DNA of 64,000 nt from Bordetella hinzii LMG 13501. GTDB taxonomy: Bacteria; Pseudomonadota; Gammaproteobacteria; Burkholderiales; Burkholderiaceae_B. How positions within the stretch are numbered: position 1 is the first letter of the stretch; each line of letters begins with the position of its first letter. This document shows, in pieces, positions 54,436 through 63,749 of the stretch. The notes under the pieces are model-generated. The model ran no database searches, had not been told where the DNA came from, and saw only the letters and a list, made by a program, of their open reading frames with translations. The stretch lies in the NCBI RefSeq assembly GCF_001548475.1, contig NZ_LRUJ01000009.1:62001-126000 (forward strand). Direction: 5' to 3'. The translations under genes were made by a program, and so were the position numbers.

Positions 54436-55158
54436 GTGCTCGAGTTTTTCCAGACCCTCAGTTGGGCCGCCGTCTTTCAGATCATCCTGATCGACATCCT
54501 GCTGGGCGGCGATAATGCCGTCGTGATCGCGCTGGCCTGCCGCAACCTGCCCCCCAAGCAGCGGATGCAGGGCATTCTGTGGGGCACCGCCGGGGCCATC
54601 CTGCTGCGCGTCGTGCTGATCGCCTTTGCGCTCACGTTGCTCAATATCCCCTTCCTGAAGATCGTCGGCGGCGCGCTGCTGCTGTGGATCGGCGTCAAGC
54701 TCCTGATTCCCGAAGACGACGGCCATGGCAACATCAAGGGCGGCGTTTCGATCTGGGCGGCGGTCAAGACCATCATCGTGGCCGACTTCGTCATGAGCCT
54801 GGACAACGTCATCGCCATCGCCGGCGCGGCCCAGAACGCCCATGCCGACCACCAGATCGGGCTGGTGATATTCGGCCTGGTCATCAGCGTGCCCATCATC
54901 ATCTGGGGCAGCACCCTGGTGCTCAAGCTGATCGACCGTTTCCCCTTGGTGGTCACCTTCGGCGCGGGCTTGCTGGGCTGGATCGCGGGCGGAATGCTGG
55001 TCACCGACGTGTTTGTCGTGAATCAAATTGGCGAACAGCCGCAGGCGGTTAAAATCACCGTCGAAGTTATCGGCGCGCTGTTGGTCATAGTCTTGGGACG
55101 TTGGCTGGCAAGCCGCAAGAAAAACGCCTCCAAGGAATCCGCTAATGAGTCTGCGTAA
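54436..55158 (+). CDS. TerC/YjbE-family membrane protein, second of two
   Basis: 240 residues from a GTG start with AAAGGGAG upstream. It has the same architecture as the previous gene, with IDILLGGDNAVVIALACR and IVADFVMSLDNVIAIAGAAQ. The tail is basic (RWLASRKKNASK). The tandem arrangement suggests duplication. It overlaps a small membrane protein gene by 14 bases. Confidence 0.92.
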   Translation: MLEFFQTLSWAAVFQIILIDILLGGDNAVVIALACRNLPPKQRMQGILWGTAGAILLRVVLIAFALTLLNIPFLKIVGGALLLWIGVKLLIPEDDGHGNIKGGVSIWAAVKTIIVADFVMSLDNVIAIAGAAQNAHADHQIGLVIFGLVISVPIIIWGSTLVLKLIDRFPLVVTFGAGLLGWIAGGMLVTDVFVVNQIGEQPQAVKITVEVIGALLVIVLGRWLASRKKNASKESANESA

Positions 55159-55267
55159 GACTGAAGATCTGCAACAATCGGAGTCGGGCCTCAGCCTGCT
55201 GCAAGGCCTGTTCATCCTGGCAATCATCGGTGTGGTGGCCACGGTCATCGTGTCGTCTTTCCTCTGA
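55145..55267 (+). CDS. 40-residue single-pass membrane protein
   Basis: ATG 55145 overlaps the end of the second TerC gene. The product MSLRKTEDLQQSESGLSLLQ plus a 20-residue hydrophobic end (LFILAIIGVVATVIVSSFL) reads as a small protein with a charged cytoplasmic start and one C-terminal membrane span. It stops nine bases before hemC. It may be a TerC accessory peptide; no family is recognised. Confidence 0.65.
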   Translation: MSLRKTEDLQQSESGLSLLQGLFILAIIGVVATVIVSSFL

Positions 55268-55276
55268 CGCCACAAC

Positions 55277-56221
55277 GTGTCCCTGCCACAACGTCTGGTC
55301 ATCGCCACCCGCGCGAGCCGGCTTGCCGTCTGGCAAGCCGAGCATGTGCGGGACAGGCTGCGCGCGCTCTACCCGGCGTGCGCGGTCGAACTCCTCACCC
55401 TGACCACGCGCGGCGATCAAATTCTCGATCGCACGCTGTCCAAGGTCGGCGGCAAGGGCCTCTTCGTCAAAGAGCTCGAGACGGCTCTGCTCGATGGGCG
55501 GGCCGACCTGGCCGTGCATTCCCTGAAGGACGTGCCAGTCGATATGCGGCCGCCTTTCGAACTATGCACCGTGCTGGAGCGGGCCGACCCGCGTGACGCC
55601 TTTGTCTCCAACCACCACGAATCACTGGAGGCCTTGCCGGCCGGTGCCGTGGTGGGCACGTCCAGCTTGCGCCGCGAGGCCCAGATACGCGCCGCCCGGC
55701 CGGACCTGGTGGTCAAGCCGCTCAGGGGCAATCTCGACACCCGCCTGGACAAGCTCGATCGCGGCGAATACGACGCCATCGTGCTGGCCGCCGCGGGCCT
55801 GGAGCGCATCGGCTACGGCGATCGCATCCGCAATCGCCTGTCGCCGGCGCAAAGCCTGCCCGCGGCCGGGCAGGGCGCCCTGGGCATCGAGATCCGCGAT
55901 GACCGCGACGATATGCGCGCCTGGCTGGCGCCGTTGTCCAGTCCGGCCACCACGGCCTGCGTAAGCGCTGAGCGCGCGGTGTCCCGCAAGCTGGGCGGCT
56001 CCTGCCAGGTTCCGCTGGCGGCCTATGCCGAGCTGCATGGCGACGAGCTGCGCATCGAGGCCCTGGTCTCCTCGGTCGACGGCAACCGCATCCTGCGCGC
56101 CACGCGCGCCGGCGCCGCCGCCGAAGCCGAGCGCCTCGGCCTGGCCGTGGCGCAAGACCTGCTCGATAAAGGGGCGGGGGCCATCCTGGCCGAATTGCTG
56201 CAAGACGATCCGGCGCCTTGA
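55277..56221 (+). CDS. hemC: Porphobilinogen deaminase (hydroxymethylbilane synthase)
   Basis: 314 residues from a GTG start. Features in order: [48 protein letters not shown] (two blocks), [18 protein letters not shown], and the cofactor Cys in [14 protein letters not shown]. It joins four porphobilinogens into hydroxymethylbilane on a dipyrromethane primer. hemD follows 25 bases downstream. Confidence 0.98.
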   Translation: MSLPQRLVIATRASRLAVWQAEHVRDRLRALYPACAVELLTLTTRGDQILDRTLSKVGGKGLFVKELETALLDGRADLAVHSLKDVPVDMRPPFELCTVLERADPRDAFVSNHHESLEALPAGAVVGTSSLRREAQIRAARPDLVVKPLRGNLDTRLDKLDRGEYDAIVLAAAGLERIGYGDRIRNRLSPAQSLPAAGQGALGIEIRDDRDDMRAWLAPLSSPATTACVSAERAVSRKLGGSCQVPLAAYAELHGDELRIEALVSSVDGNRILRATRAGAAAEAERLGLAVAQDLLDKGAGAILAELLQDDPAP

Positions 56222-56246
56222 CGCGGCGCCTAGCAAGGGGGGCGTG

Positions 56247-57026
56247 ATGTCGCCTTTGGCCATCCTGACGCGGCCCGCGGGGCGCAACGAAGCCCTGGCC
56301 GCGCGCCTGCGCGATGCCGGCTGGGAGGTCCATGCCTGGCCCGCGCTGCTCATCGAGACTCTGCCGCCACCGGGCGCGGGCCTGCCCCGCCCCGAGGATT
56401 TCGACATGGTGGTCTTCGTGTCCGGCAATGCCGCCCGGCTCTACCTGGGCCAGGTCTTCGGCGACGGCGGCGCCTGGCCGCCCGGCACGACGGCGGCCAC
56501 GGTGGGGCCGGCCAGCGCCCGCGCGCTCACCGGTTCGGGCTTTTTTGGCGCGAATACAACAGTTTTGCATCCCGGCGACGATGCCCCGACGCATGATTCC
56601 GAAGCCCTGTGGCAGCGCATCCAGGCGTGCGGCGCCCTGCCGCGCAAGGTGCTGCTGCTGCGGGGCACCCGCGGGCGCGACTGGCTGGCCAGCCAACTCC
56701 GCCAGGCCGGCGCCGAGGTCAGCGTGCATGCGGTCTATCGCCGCCTGCCCGCGCAATGGGAGGCTTCGCGCCTCGATGCCCTGCGCTTGTGGGCCGCGCA
56801 GGGCAGGGCAGTCACCTGGCTGCTGACCAGCGGCGAGAGCATCGATGCCGTTGCCGCGCAGCTGGCCCGCGCCGGCCTGCCATCGTGGTGGCCGCAGTGC
56901 CGTTACGTCATCACACACCCTGTATTGCGCCAGCGGCTGGCGCTTGCTGGCGAGGGCGCGGCCGCAATGGTAAAAGAATGCATGCCTGCTGATGAGGCGA
57001 TATTCGAGGCCTTTGGTGCTGCTTGA
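56247..57026 (+). CDS. hemD: Uroporphyrinogen-III synthase
   Basis: 259 residues. HemD proteins are poorly conserved, but LTRPAGRNEALAARLRDAGW, the VVFVSGNAARLYLGQ segment, KVLLLRGTRGRDWLASQLRQ and AVYRRLPAQWEA fit its two-lobe structure. It closes hydroxymethylbilane with inversion of ring D. Its place between hemC and hemX supports the call. The start may also be the GTG one codon upstream. Confidence 0.9.
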   Translation: MSPLAILTRPAGRNEALAARLRDAGWEVHAWPALLIETLPPPGAGLPRPEDFDMVVFVSGNAARLYLGQVFGDGGAWPPGTTAATVGPASARALTGSGFFGANTTVLHPGDDAPTHDSEALWQRIQACGALPRKVLLLRGTRGRDWLASQLRQAGAEVSVHAVYRRLPAQWEASRLDALRLWAAQGRAVTWLLTSGESIDAVAAQLARAGLPSWWPQCRYVITHPVLRQRLALAGEGAAAMVKECMPADEAIFEAFGAA

Positions 57027-57063
57027 GTCGTCGTTTCATGCCATCAACGAATACAATCGCGTC

Positions 57064-58230
57064 ATGACAGACAATACCTCTTCTCTTCCGCCGGGCCCGC
57101 CGGCGGGCGGCGCCGCCGAGCGCGCGCCGGAAACCGTCAAGCCGCCCAAACCCGCCCGCAAGGGGGGCGTGCTGTCCACGGCGCTCATCATCGTCCTGTT
57201 GATCGCCATCGGGCTGGGCGCGGCCCTCTGGAACCTGCGCCAGCAATCGGCCAAGAGCGGCCGCGAGGTCGCCGCCCGGCTGGACCGCCTCTCCGGCGAA
57301 CTGCTGCAAGCCCGCAACGATGTGCGCGAGGCCCTGTCCCTGGCGCAGGCGCAAAGCGGCCGTGTGGCCGACCTGGAAAACAAGGTCCGCGAGACCCAAA
57401 GCCAGTACAGCGCGCTGCAACAGGCAATGCAGGACCTCAATGACGGCACGAGCGACGAGATGCTGGCCAATGACGTCGAACGCCTGATCACCGTGGCTAG
57501 CCAGCAATTACGGCTGGCCGGCAACGTCAACAACGCCGTGGTGGCGCTGGAGTCCGCGCAGGCCCGGCTGGCCCGCGCCGACCGGCCGCGCTTTGCCAGC
57601 CTGCAGCAGGCCATCAACGGCGATCTGGACCGCCTGCGCGCGGTCAGCACGGTGGACATCCCGGCGCTGTCAGCCCGCATCGAACGCCTGGTGGCGCTGG
57701 TGGGCCGTGCCCCCTTGCTGGTGCCCGATGGCGCCGCGCCCACCCCGGCCCCGCAGGCCCCGGCCCGGGTGGCGGTGCCGCCGCCGGCGCCCGAGCCGCT
57801 GCCGGCCGACGCCGCGTGGTGGCAGCGCTGGCGTGCCGAGATCGGCTCCTGGCCGGGCCGCGCCGGCGCCGCCCTGGCCAATGAGCTGGGCGACCTGATC
57901 CGCGTGCAGCGGGTGGACCAGCCGGCCGCGCTGCTGCTGTCGACCGACCAGGCCGCCGACCTGCGCTCCGTGTTGCGCCAACGCCTGCTCTCGCTGCAGT
58001 TGGCCATGCTGATGCGCCAGCCCGCCGTCTGGAAGAGCGAGCTGGACAACGTCAACGACACGCTGTCCAAGTATTTCGATGCGCGCTCGCCCGATACGCA
58101 GGCCGCGCTGGCCCTGGCGCGTGAGCTGGCCCAGACCGATATCGCGGTGCGCGTGCCTGACGTCGCCGACAGCCTGAACGGCATCGCCGCGTTGCGCGCG
58201 GCTGGCTTCAAGCCCGACGAGCAGGACTGA
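57064..58230 (+). CDS. hemX: HemX-like membrane protein of haem synthesis operon
   Basis: 388 residues from ATG 57064. A Pro-rich cytoplasmic start leads to one membrane span (about 36-58, LSTALIIVLLIAIGLGAALW), then a coiled-coil region (about 65-140) and a helical periplasmic domain. The pattern DVERLITVASQQLRLAGNVN and TVDIPALSARIERLVALV is typical of HemX. The molecular role is not settled; fusions and context link it to uroporphyrinogen metabolism. hemY starts five bases downstream. Confidence 0.9.
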   Translation: MTDNTSSLPPGPPAGGAAERAPETVKPPKPARKGGVLSTALIIVLLIAIGLGAALWNLRQQSAKSGREVAARLDRLSGELLQARNDVREALSLAQAQSGRVADLENKVRETQSQYSALQQAMQDLNDGTSDEMLANDVERLITVASQQLRLAGNVNNAVVALESAQARLARADRPRFASLQQAINGDLDRLRAVSTVDIPALSARIERLVALVGRAPLLVPDGAAPTPAPQAPARVAVPPPAPEPLPADAAWWQRWRAEIGSWPGRAGAALANELGDLIRVQRVDQPAALLLSTDQAADLRSVLRQRLLSLQLAMLMRQPAVWKSELDNVNDTLSKYFDARSPDTQAALALARELAQTDIAVRVPDVADSLNGIAALRAAGFKPDEQD

Positions 58231-58234
58231 GCAC

Positions 58235-59785
58235 ATGCGTACCTGGTTCTGGACTCTTCTTCTGGCCTGCGTGGCCGTCGCGGTCGCGGTCGTGCTGCGG
58301 GCGCATCCCGGCAATGTGCTCATCCTGGTCTGGCCGTGGCGGCTGGAGATGTCGCTGGCGCTGGCTGTGCTGCTGCTGGTCGTGCTCTTTGCCGCGCTTT
58401 ATGTCGGCTTGCGGCTGCTCGCCTGGCTGGTGGCCATCCCGGACCGCGTGCGGGCCTGGCGCGGCCGCCGCGCCCAGGCGCGTGACCACGAGCTGCTCGA
58501 ACGCGGCTGGATCAGCCTGCTGGAGGGGCGCTTCTCGCATGCCGAGAAAGACATGGTCAAGCTGCTGGACCAGACCAAGGTGCGCGGCCGCCGCGTGCTG
58601 GCCGCCTTGTCGGCCGCGCGGGCCGAACACGGCCTGGGTGAATTCGAGCGGCGCGACCAGATGCTGGCCAAGGCCCGCGAGGAAGCCGGCGACGACGCCG
58701 GCCTGATCGAGGCGACCGCCACGGTGGCCGCCGACATGCTGCTGGACCAGGGCCAGCCCGCCCAGGCCCTGGACGTGCTCGCGCCGCTGCAAGACGGCGG
58801 CGCGCGCCATCTGCATACCATGCGGCTGCTGCTGCGCGCCGAGAAAGCCCTCGGCCACCAGGAGCGCGTGTTCGTGCTGGCGCGCGGCCTGGTGCGGCGC
58901 AACGCCATGGACAAGGCCGAGGCCGAGCAGCTGATCGACAGCGCCGGCGCGGCCCGTCTGCGAGCCGGCATGGCCGACGAGCAGTGGCGCGGCGTCTGGA
59001 AGGACCTCAAGACCGAGGAGCGCCTGCTGCCCAATATCGCCCTGGCCGGCGCCGCGGCCTTCGAGGCGGCGGGCGAGCACAACGAGGCGGCCCGCATCCT
59101 CGAGTCGGCCATCGCCGTGAAGTTCAATCCCGTTCTGGTGGCGGCCTATGCGCGCTGCGAGGCCGACCAGGTGCCGCGACGCCTGGCCAAGGCCGAGACC
59201 TGGCTGCAGCAGCGGCCCGCCGATGCCGGCATGCTGACCGCGCTCGGCCTGCTGTGCCTGAATGGTCAGCTCTGGGGCCAAGCCGAACGTTATCTGCAGC
59301 GCAGCGTGTCTCGCCGCAATGACGCCCAGACGCATGCGCTCTTGGGCAGCCTCTATGACCGCCTGAACCGCCCGGGCGAGGCGGCCAAGCATTGGCGCCT
59401 GGCGACCGCGGCCAGCATGGCGCTGCCCATCCTGGCCGCCGATGCGGCGCTGCCGGCGGCCGATACCCAGGCCGACCCGCTGCACGTGGATGCCGAAGGC
59501 GCCTTTGCCGATGGCGAAGAGCCCGCTTACGTTGCCGCCGCCCCGCAGGCCGAAGCGGCGCCGCCCGCTGCCGCCGCGGCGGACTACGTGCTCGACCCGG
59601 ACGCCCGGGTGGCCGGTCGCGATGCGCCGCCCGAGGCGCAGGCCGCCGTGCCCTTGCGGTCCGCCATCGATATCGAAGAGTACTTCGACAGCGCGCCCAT
59701 TCCTCCGGCCGCCATCGAAGCGCCGGTCAGCAGCTTCAAGAGCGATGCCGGCAAGCCGGCGGACAAGCCCGGCGAAAAGTCCTAA
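58235..59785 (+). CDS. hemY: HemY-like membrane TPR protein
   Basis: 516 residues. Two membrane spans (about 4-22 and 38-62) are followed by TPR-like helical repeats, with RGWISLLEGRFSHAEKDMVK, AALSAARAEHGLGEFERRDQ and QLWGQAERYLQRSVSRRNDA visible. The C-terminus is Ala/Pro/Asp-rich and variable. This is the proteobacterial HemY_N protein, not the protoporphyrinogen oxidase also called HemY. It is the usual partner of HemX. Confidence 0.92.
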   Translation: MRTWFWTLLLACVAVAVAVVLRAHPGNVLILVWPWRLEMSLALAVLLLVVLFAALYVGLRLLAWLVAIPDRVRAWRGRRAQARDHELLERGWISLLEGRFSHAEKDMVKLLDQTKVRGRRVLAALSAARAEHGLGEFERRDQMLAKAREEAGDDAGLIEATATVAADMLLDQGQPAQALDVLAPLQDGGARHLHTMRLLLRAEKALGHQERVFVLARGLVRRNAMDKAEAEQLIDSAGAARLRAGMADEQWRGVWKDLKTEERLLPNIALAGAAAFEAAGEHNEAARILESAIAVKFNPVLVAAYARCEADQVPRRLAKAETWLQQRPADAGMLTALGLLCLNGQLWGQAERYLQRSVSRRNDAQTHALLGSLYDRLNRPGEAAKHWRLATAASMALPILAADAALPAADTQADPLHVDAEGAFADGEEPAYVAAAPQAEAAPPAAAAADYVLDPDARVAGRDAPPEAQAAVPLRSAIDIEEYFDSAPIPPAAIEAPVSSFKSDAGKPADKPGEKS

Positions 59786-59821
59786 TTCCCCTCCCAGTTA
59801 CCATCCAGCAAGGTTTGCACT

Positions 59822-60355
59822 ATGAGTTTCGAACGAGTCCCCGCCGGCAAGAAGCTGCCGGACGATTTCAACGTCATCATCGAAATCCCGATGAATGCCG
59901 ATCCGGTCAAGTATGAGGTCGACAAGGAAAGCGACGCCATCTTCGTGGACCGCTTCATGCTGACCGCCATGCACTACCCGTGCAACTATGGCTACATCCC
60001 GCAGACCCTGTCCGAAGACGGCGATCCGGCCGATGTGCTGGTGATCACGCCTTTCCCCATCCAGGTCGGCGCCGTCGTGCGCTGCCGCGCCCTGGGCGTG
60101 CTGGAGATGGACGACGAGTCCGGCGGCGACGCCAAGCTGCTGGCCGTGCCGGTGGACAAGCTCTATCCTCCGTACCGCCATATCAAGTCCTACGAGGACC
60201 TGCCGGCCGAAGACATCGCCCGCATCCAGCACTTCTTCGAGCACTACAAAGACCTCGAGAAGGGCAAGTGGGTCAAGGTCAAGGGCTGGAAGGGCGTTGA
60301 CGCCGCCCACCAGGAAATCCTGCGCAGCGCGGAGCGCTACGGCAAGGGCGAGTAA
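59822..60355 (+). CDS. ppa: Inorganic pyrophosphatase
   Basis: 177 residues, the family I length. The signature [11 protein letters not shown] with three metal-binding Asp lies near 65-75; [11 protein letters not shown] near the end is also conserved. It hydrolyses pyrophosphate to drive biosynthesis, in the cytoplasm with magnesium. It lies 36 bases after hemY and may have its own promoter. Confidence 0.97.
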   Translation: MSFERVPAGKKLPDDFNVIIEIPMNADPVKYEVDKESDAIFVDRFMLTAMHYPCNYGYIPQTLSEDGDPADVLVITPFPIQVGAVVRCRALGVLEMDDESGGDAKLLAVPVDKLYPPYRHIKSYEDLPAEDIARIQHFFEHYKDLEKGKWVKVKGWKGVDAAHQEILRSAERYGKGE

Positions 60356-60359
60356 GACT

Positions 60360-61187
60360 TCAGTCGCGCGCGGCCTTGGCCACGCGCGGCCGACTGCGGC
60401 GCGGCCGCGACGGCATGATGCCGATCGCCGCCGCGCTTTTGTTTTGCGGGGTCAGCAGATTGCGCGACACCTCGGCGGCGGCCTGGCGGATGCGCGCCTG
60501 CAGCAGCTCCAGGCGGTCGGCGGGCGTGCGCGCTTGCGCGGTGATGAAGACCAGGCTGCCCACGACTTTCTCATCGGGGCTGAAGATGGCCGCGCCTATG
60601 CCCATCAGCCCCGGGTCCACCTCGCCGTGCGAGACGCAGACGCCGGCGGTGCGCAGGCGCTTGAGATTACCGCGGAACTCATCCCAATCGGCGCCCAGGC
60701 CCGCCTCGCGGATCTCCTGTGCATGCCAGAGCATGAGATTGCGCAGCTGGTAGGGCGGCAGGTTGGCCAGGATGGGCTTGGCCGTGGCGCCCCGGAACAT
60801 CGGGAAGGGGCGGCCGCGAGCGTAGCTCGATTCGATGCTGTGGTCGGTCCAGTAGCGGTCCACGCACATGACCTTATCGCCGTAATAGCTGCACAGCATC
60901 AGATTGGCATGCAGCTCGTCGCCGGTGCGCTGCATGACCTCGCGCGCCGCGTGCATCAGTGGATCATGCTGGCGCAGATGGCGGTCAAGTTCAATGATCC
61001 GGGAGCCCAGCACATAGGCGCCGCCGGAGGTCGGCGCGAGCAGGCCGCTCTCGGTCAGCGATTTCAGATAGCGGTAGGCGGTGGCGCGCGAGCACTCCAG
61101 ATGCGCCATGACATCTTCCTGGAACGCGGCGGTGGTGTCGTCGCGGAAGAGATCAAGAATGGACAGCATGCGGTCTGGAGTGCTCAT
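60360..61187 (-). CDS. IclR-family transcriptional regulator
   Basis: 275 residues. The N-terminal winged helix (about 5-60: RMLSILDLFRDD, DVMAHLECSRATAYRYLKSL, YVLGSRIIEL) and the IclR ligand domain (VMCVDRYWTDHSIESSY, GRPFPMFRGATAKPILANLP, GLMGIGAAIFSP) are clear. The C-terminus is Arg/Lys-rich. It likely controls the adjacent SDR and binding-protein genes on the same strand. Confidence 0.92.
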   Translation of the reverse strand: MSTPDRMLSILDLFRDDTTAAFQEDVMAHLECSRATAYRYLKSLTESGLLAPTSGGAYVLGSRIIELDRHLRQHDPLMHAAREVMQRTGDELHANLMLCSYYGDKVMCVDRYWTDHSIESSYARGRPFPMFRGATAKPILANLPPYQLRNLMLWHAQEIREAGLGADWDEFRGNLKRLRTAGVCVSHGEVDPGLMGIGAAIFSPDEKVVGSLVFITAQARTPADRLELLQARIRQAAAEVSRNLLTPQNKSAAAIGIMPSRPRRSRPRVAKAARD

Positions 61188-61200
61188 TGTGTTGTGATGC

Positions 61201-61956
61201 CTAATGAATGTGAAAACCGCCGTTGACGTCCACGACGGTGCCGGTTGAATAGGATGACAGATCGGAAGCGAGAAACAGCGCGGCCTGCGCCACCTCGGCC
61301 GGCAGGCCGAAGCGTTGCAGGGGAATGCCCTGTTTGAGTTCCCGCTCCCAATCTTCGCCGAACTTGCCCAGGGTCATGTCCGTTTCGATGATGCCCGGAG
61401 CAACGCAATTGGCGCGTATCCCCATGGGCCCCAGTTCACGGGCCAATCCCTTGGTGAAGCTGATGACGCCGCCCTTGGAGGCCGCGTAATGCGACCCGCC
61501 CAGCAACCCGCCGCCGCGCAAGGCGGCGGTCGAGCCCAGGTTGACGATGGCCGGCTGGCGCTTGCTGGCCCGCAGGGCGGGCAGCGCCGCCCGCGTGACG
61601 CGGTAAGTGCCGGTCAGGTTGACGTCGATCATACGGCGGAACTCGTCCTCGGACAGCTCGGCGAGGCGGGTGGCCGCGACAATGCCGGCGTTGTTGACCA
61701 GCACGTCCAGGCCCCCCAGCGCCTGCACGGCCCGGCCCACGGCGGCCTCGCAGCTGGCGGCATCCGAGATGTCGCAGTGCAGGTCCACCCGGCCGCCGGC
61801 CAGCGCCGGCTGCGCGCGGTCAGGGTAGGCCTGGTCGAGCACGGCGACCAGGGCGCCTTCGTCCAGAAAGCGCGTCACGATGGCCGCCCCGATGCCGCGC
61901 GGATTGGCGCCGCCGGTGACGATGACGCGCTTGCCTTGCAGCAGGCCGCCCATCAT
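61201..61956 (-). CDS. SDR-family oxidoreductase (FabG-like)
   Basis: 251 residues. TGGANPRGIGAA is the NAD(P) motif, NNAG follows, and the catalytic set is complete: Ser in NLGSTAALRG and YAASKGGV with Tyr and Lys. The C-terminus GTVVDVNGG is standard. The substrate is unknown; a catabolic alcohol or ketone is likely from context. The ATGATG start at 61956 overlaps the stop of the binding-protein gene by four bases. Confidence 0.92.
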   Translation of the reverse strand: MMGGLLQGKRVIVTGGANPRGIGAAIVTRFLDEGALVAVLDQAYPDRAQPALAGGRVDLHCDISDAASCEAAVGRAVQALGGLDVLVNNAGIVAATRLAELSEDEFRRMIDVNLTGTYRVTRAALPALRASKRQPAIVNLGSTAALRGGGLLGGSHYAASKGGVISFTKGLARELGPMGIRANCVAPGIIETDMTLGKFGEDWERELKQGIPLQRFGLPAEVAQAALFLASDLSSYSTGTVVDVNGGFHIH

Positions 61957-63158
61957 GGCTTGACCAGCGGGCAATTGCCCTGGTTGAGCGGGCGGAAGGC
62001 CTGCTCGGCCGGAATTTTGCGCACCAACTTGTAGTAGTCCCAGTCGCGCTTGGATTCGGAGGGCTTTTTCACCTGGAAGAGGTAGAGGTCGCGCATGACG
62101 CGGCCGTCTTCGCGTATCCGGCCATTGTCGGTCATGAAATCGTTGATGGGCATGTCGTGCATTTTCTTGAGTACGGCCTCCGAAGCGTCGGTGCCCGCGG
62201 CTTTCACGGCGTTCAGATAGTGCAGGGCGGCGCTGTAGTTGCTGGCCTGCACCATCGAGGGCATGCGGCCGGTGCGCTTGAAATAGCGTTCCGACCACTG
62301 GCGTGCCTTGTCGTCCTGATCCCAGTAGAAAGGCTCGACCAGGTTCAGGCCCTGGGCGTACTCCAGCCCGACGCTGCGCACATCGACAATACTCATGAAG
62401 AGGGCGGCCACGCGCTGCTTGCTGCCCATGATGCCGAATTCGAAAGCTTGCTTGATACTGTTGATCGTGTCGCCGCTGCCGTTGGCCAGGCCGATCACTT
62501 GCGCCTTGGACGCCTGGGCTTGCAAGAGGTAGGACGAGAAATCCGAGCTGGCGATGGGATGGCGCACGCTGCCCACGACTTCGCCGCCGCGCGCCTTCAC
62601 CACCGCCATGGCGTCGCGTTCCAACGAATGGCCGAAGGCATAGTCAGAGGCAATGAAGAACCAGCTCTTGCCGCCATCGTCCATGATGCCATTGGCCACG
62701 CCGGTGGCGTAGGCATAAGTGTCATAGGTCCAGTGGATGCCATTGGGCGAGCAGGCTTTGCCCGTGAGGTCGGCCGAACCGGCGCTGGTGAAAATCACCA
62801 CGCGCTTCATCTGGCGCGTCAGGTCCTGCACCGCCAGCGCGATGGCCGAGTTGGGCACGTCCAGGATGAGATCAACCTTGTCGTTCTCATACCAGCGGCG
62901 AGCGATGGACACGCCGATATCGACCTTGTTCTGATGGTCGGCCGAGATTACCTCGATGGGCTTGCCCAGCACCGTGCCGCCGAAATCCTCCACCGCCATC
63001 TTGACGGCCTCGACGCCGAACTTGCCGGACAGGTCGGCCATCATCCCGGACTGGTCGCCCAGCACACCGATCTTCACCACATCATCGGAGACCTGGGCCT
63101 GGGCCGTCGAAAAGGCGCCAAGCAGGCAGGCCATCAAAAGCTTGCTGCGTAGTTTCAT
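61953..63158 (-). CDS. Branched-chain amino acid-type ABC substrate-binding protein
   Basis: 401 residues. A signal peptide (about 1-21, cut after AQA) is followed by the family-6 binding fold: VKIGVLGDQSGMMADLSGKF, VEDFGGTVLGKPIEVISADH and FIASDYAFGHSLERDAMAVV. Members bind amino acids, amides or aromatic acids. No transporter subunits are present, as is common for such orphan proteins in Bordetella. It is coupled to the SDR gene by an overlap. Confidence 0.92.
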   Translation of the reverse strand: MKLRSKLLMACLLGAFSTAQAQVSDDVVKIGVLGDQSGMMADLSGKFGVEAVKMAVEDFGGTVLGKPIEVISADHQNKVDIGVSIARRWYENDKVDLILDVPNSAIALAVQDLTRQMKRVVIFTSAGSADLTGKACSPNGIHWTYDTYAYATGVANGIMDDGGKSWFFIASDYAFGHSLERDAMAVVKARGGEVVGSVRHPIASSDFSSYLLQAQASKAQVIGLANGSGDTINSIKQAFEFGIMGSKQRVAALFMSIVDVRSVGLEYAQGLNLVEPFYWDQDDKARQWSERYFKRTGRMPSMVQASNYSAALHYLNAVKAAGTDASEAVLKKMHDMPINDFMTDNGRIREDGRVMRDLYLFQVKKPSESKRDWDYYKLVRKIPAEQAFRPLNQGNCPLVKP

Positions 63159-63205
63159 GAGTATGTCTCCTTGGGGGTGCCTCTATCGGGCGGTCGTGAA
63201 CGCGC

Positions 63206-63604
63206 CTATTCCAGCGTCTGGCCGGCGTAGGCGTCGATGAACAGATTGGGTTTCAAGAAAAAGCTAAGCACCAGCGCGCCTTGCGGCGCGCGCGCCACGT
63301 GCTGGTTGCCGCGCGGACGCCAGACGTAGTCGCCCGCGCGGACCTCGCCTTCGGCGTCCACGATGGAGCCCTCCAGCACATAGGTCTGCTCGACCTCCAC
63401 GTGCTCGTGCAAAGGCAACTCCGTGCCCGGCTGCCAGCGGAACAGGGCGGTCAGCAGGCCGGACTCCTTGTCTTGCATCAGGATTTTCATGTCGATGCCG
63501 GCGACCTGGGTGGGCTTCCAGGGCAGCTCATCGACCTTGATGAAACGCGAGGCCAGCGGCGGCAGGGCGTTGGCCGGGGGATAGCCGGGGGTTTCGATAG
63601 CCAT
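63206..63604 (-). CDS. Cupin-domain protein
   Basis: 132 residues. The cupin motifs are PLHEHVEVEQTYVLEGSIVD (metal-binding His, His, Glu) and RAGDYVWRPRGNQH with the second-motif His. It resembles ChrR-like cupins and small dioxygenases or isomerases; the substrate is unknown. It lies 47 bases upstream of the binding-protein gene on the same strand. Confidence 0.88.
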   Translation of the reverse strand: MAIETPGYPPANALPPLASRFIKVDELPWKPTQVAGIDMKILMQDKESGLLTALFRWQPGTELPLHEHVEVEQTYVLEGSIVDAEGEVRAGDYVWRPRGNQHVARAPQGALVLSFFLKPNLFIDAYAGQTLE

Positions 63605-63749
63605 GGTCTCCTCTCCTTATGTCGTTATCAAAGAAAAACGAATAATCTTGTTATTGAGTGTTTAAGAATTGTCGCGTATATTGAGATTAATGTCAAACCT
63701 TCGCGCAAGACGAAGCAGGCAGTCCAGGACAGAACGAGGAGACAAGAAC
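63605..63749. promoter_or_regulatory. Divergent control region of the catabolic island
   Basis: 145 bases, AT-rich at 63616-63700. It should contain promoters for the cupin gene (minus) and the SDR gene (plus), and is a likely IclR operator region. I see no clear palindrome. Confidence 0.45.

Noticed and set aside
63605-63749. AT-rich gap as a sign of horizontal transfer or an attachment site
   Set aside because: It is short, lies between divergent genes and looks like an ordinary promoter region; no direct repeats or integrase seen.
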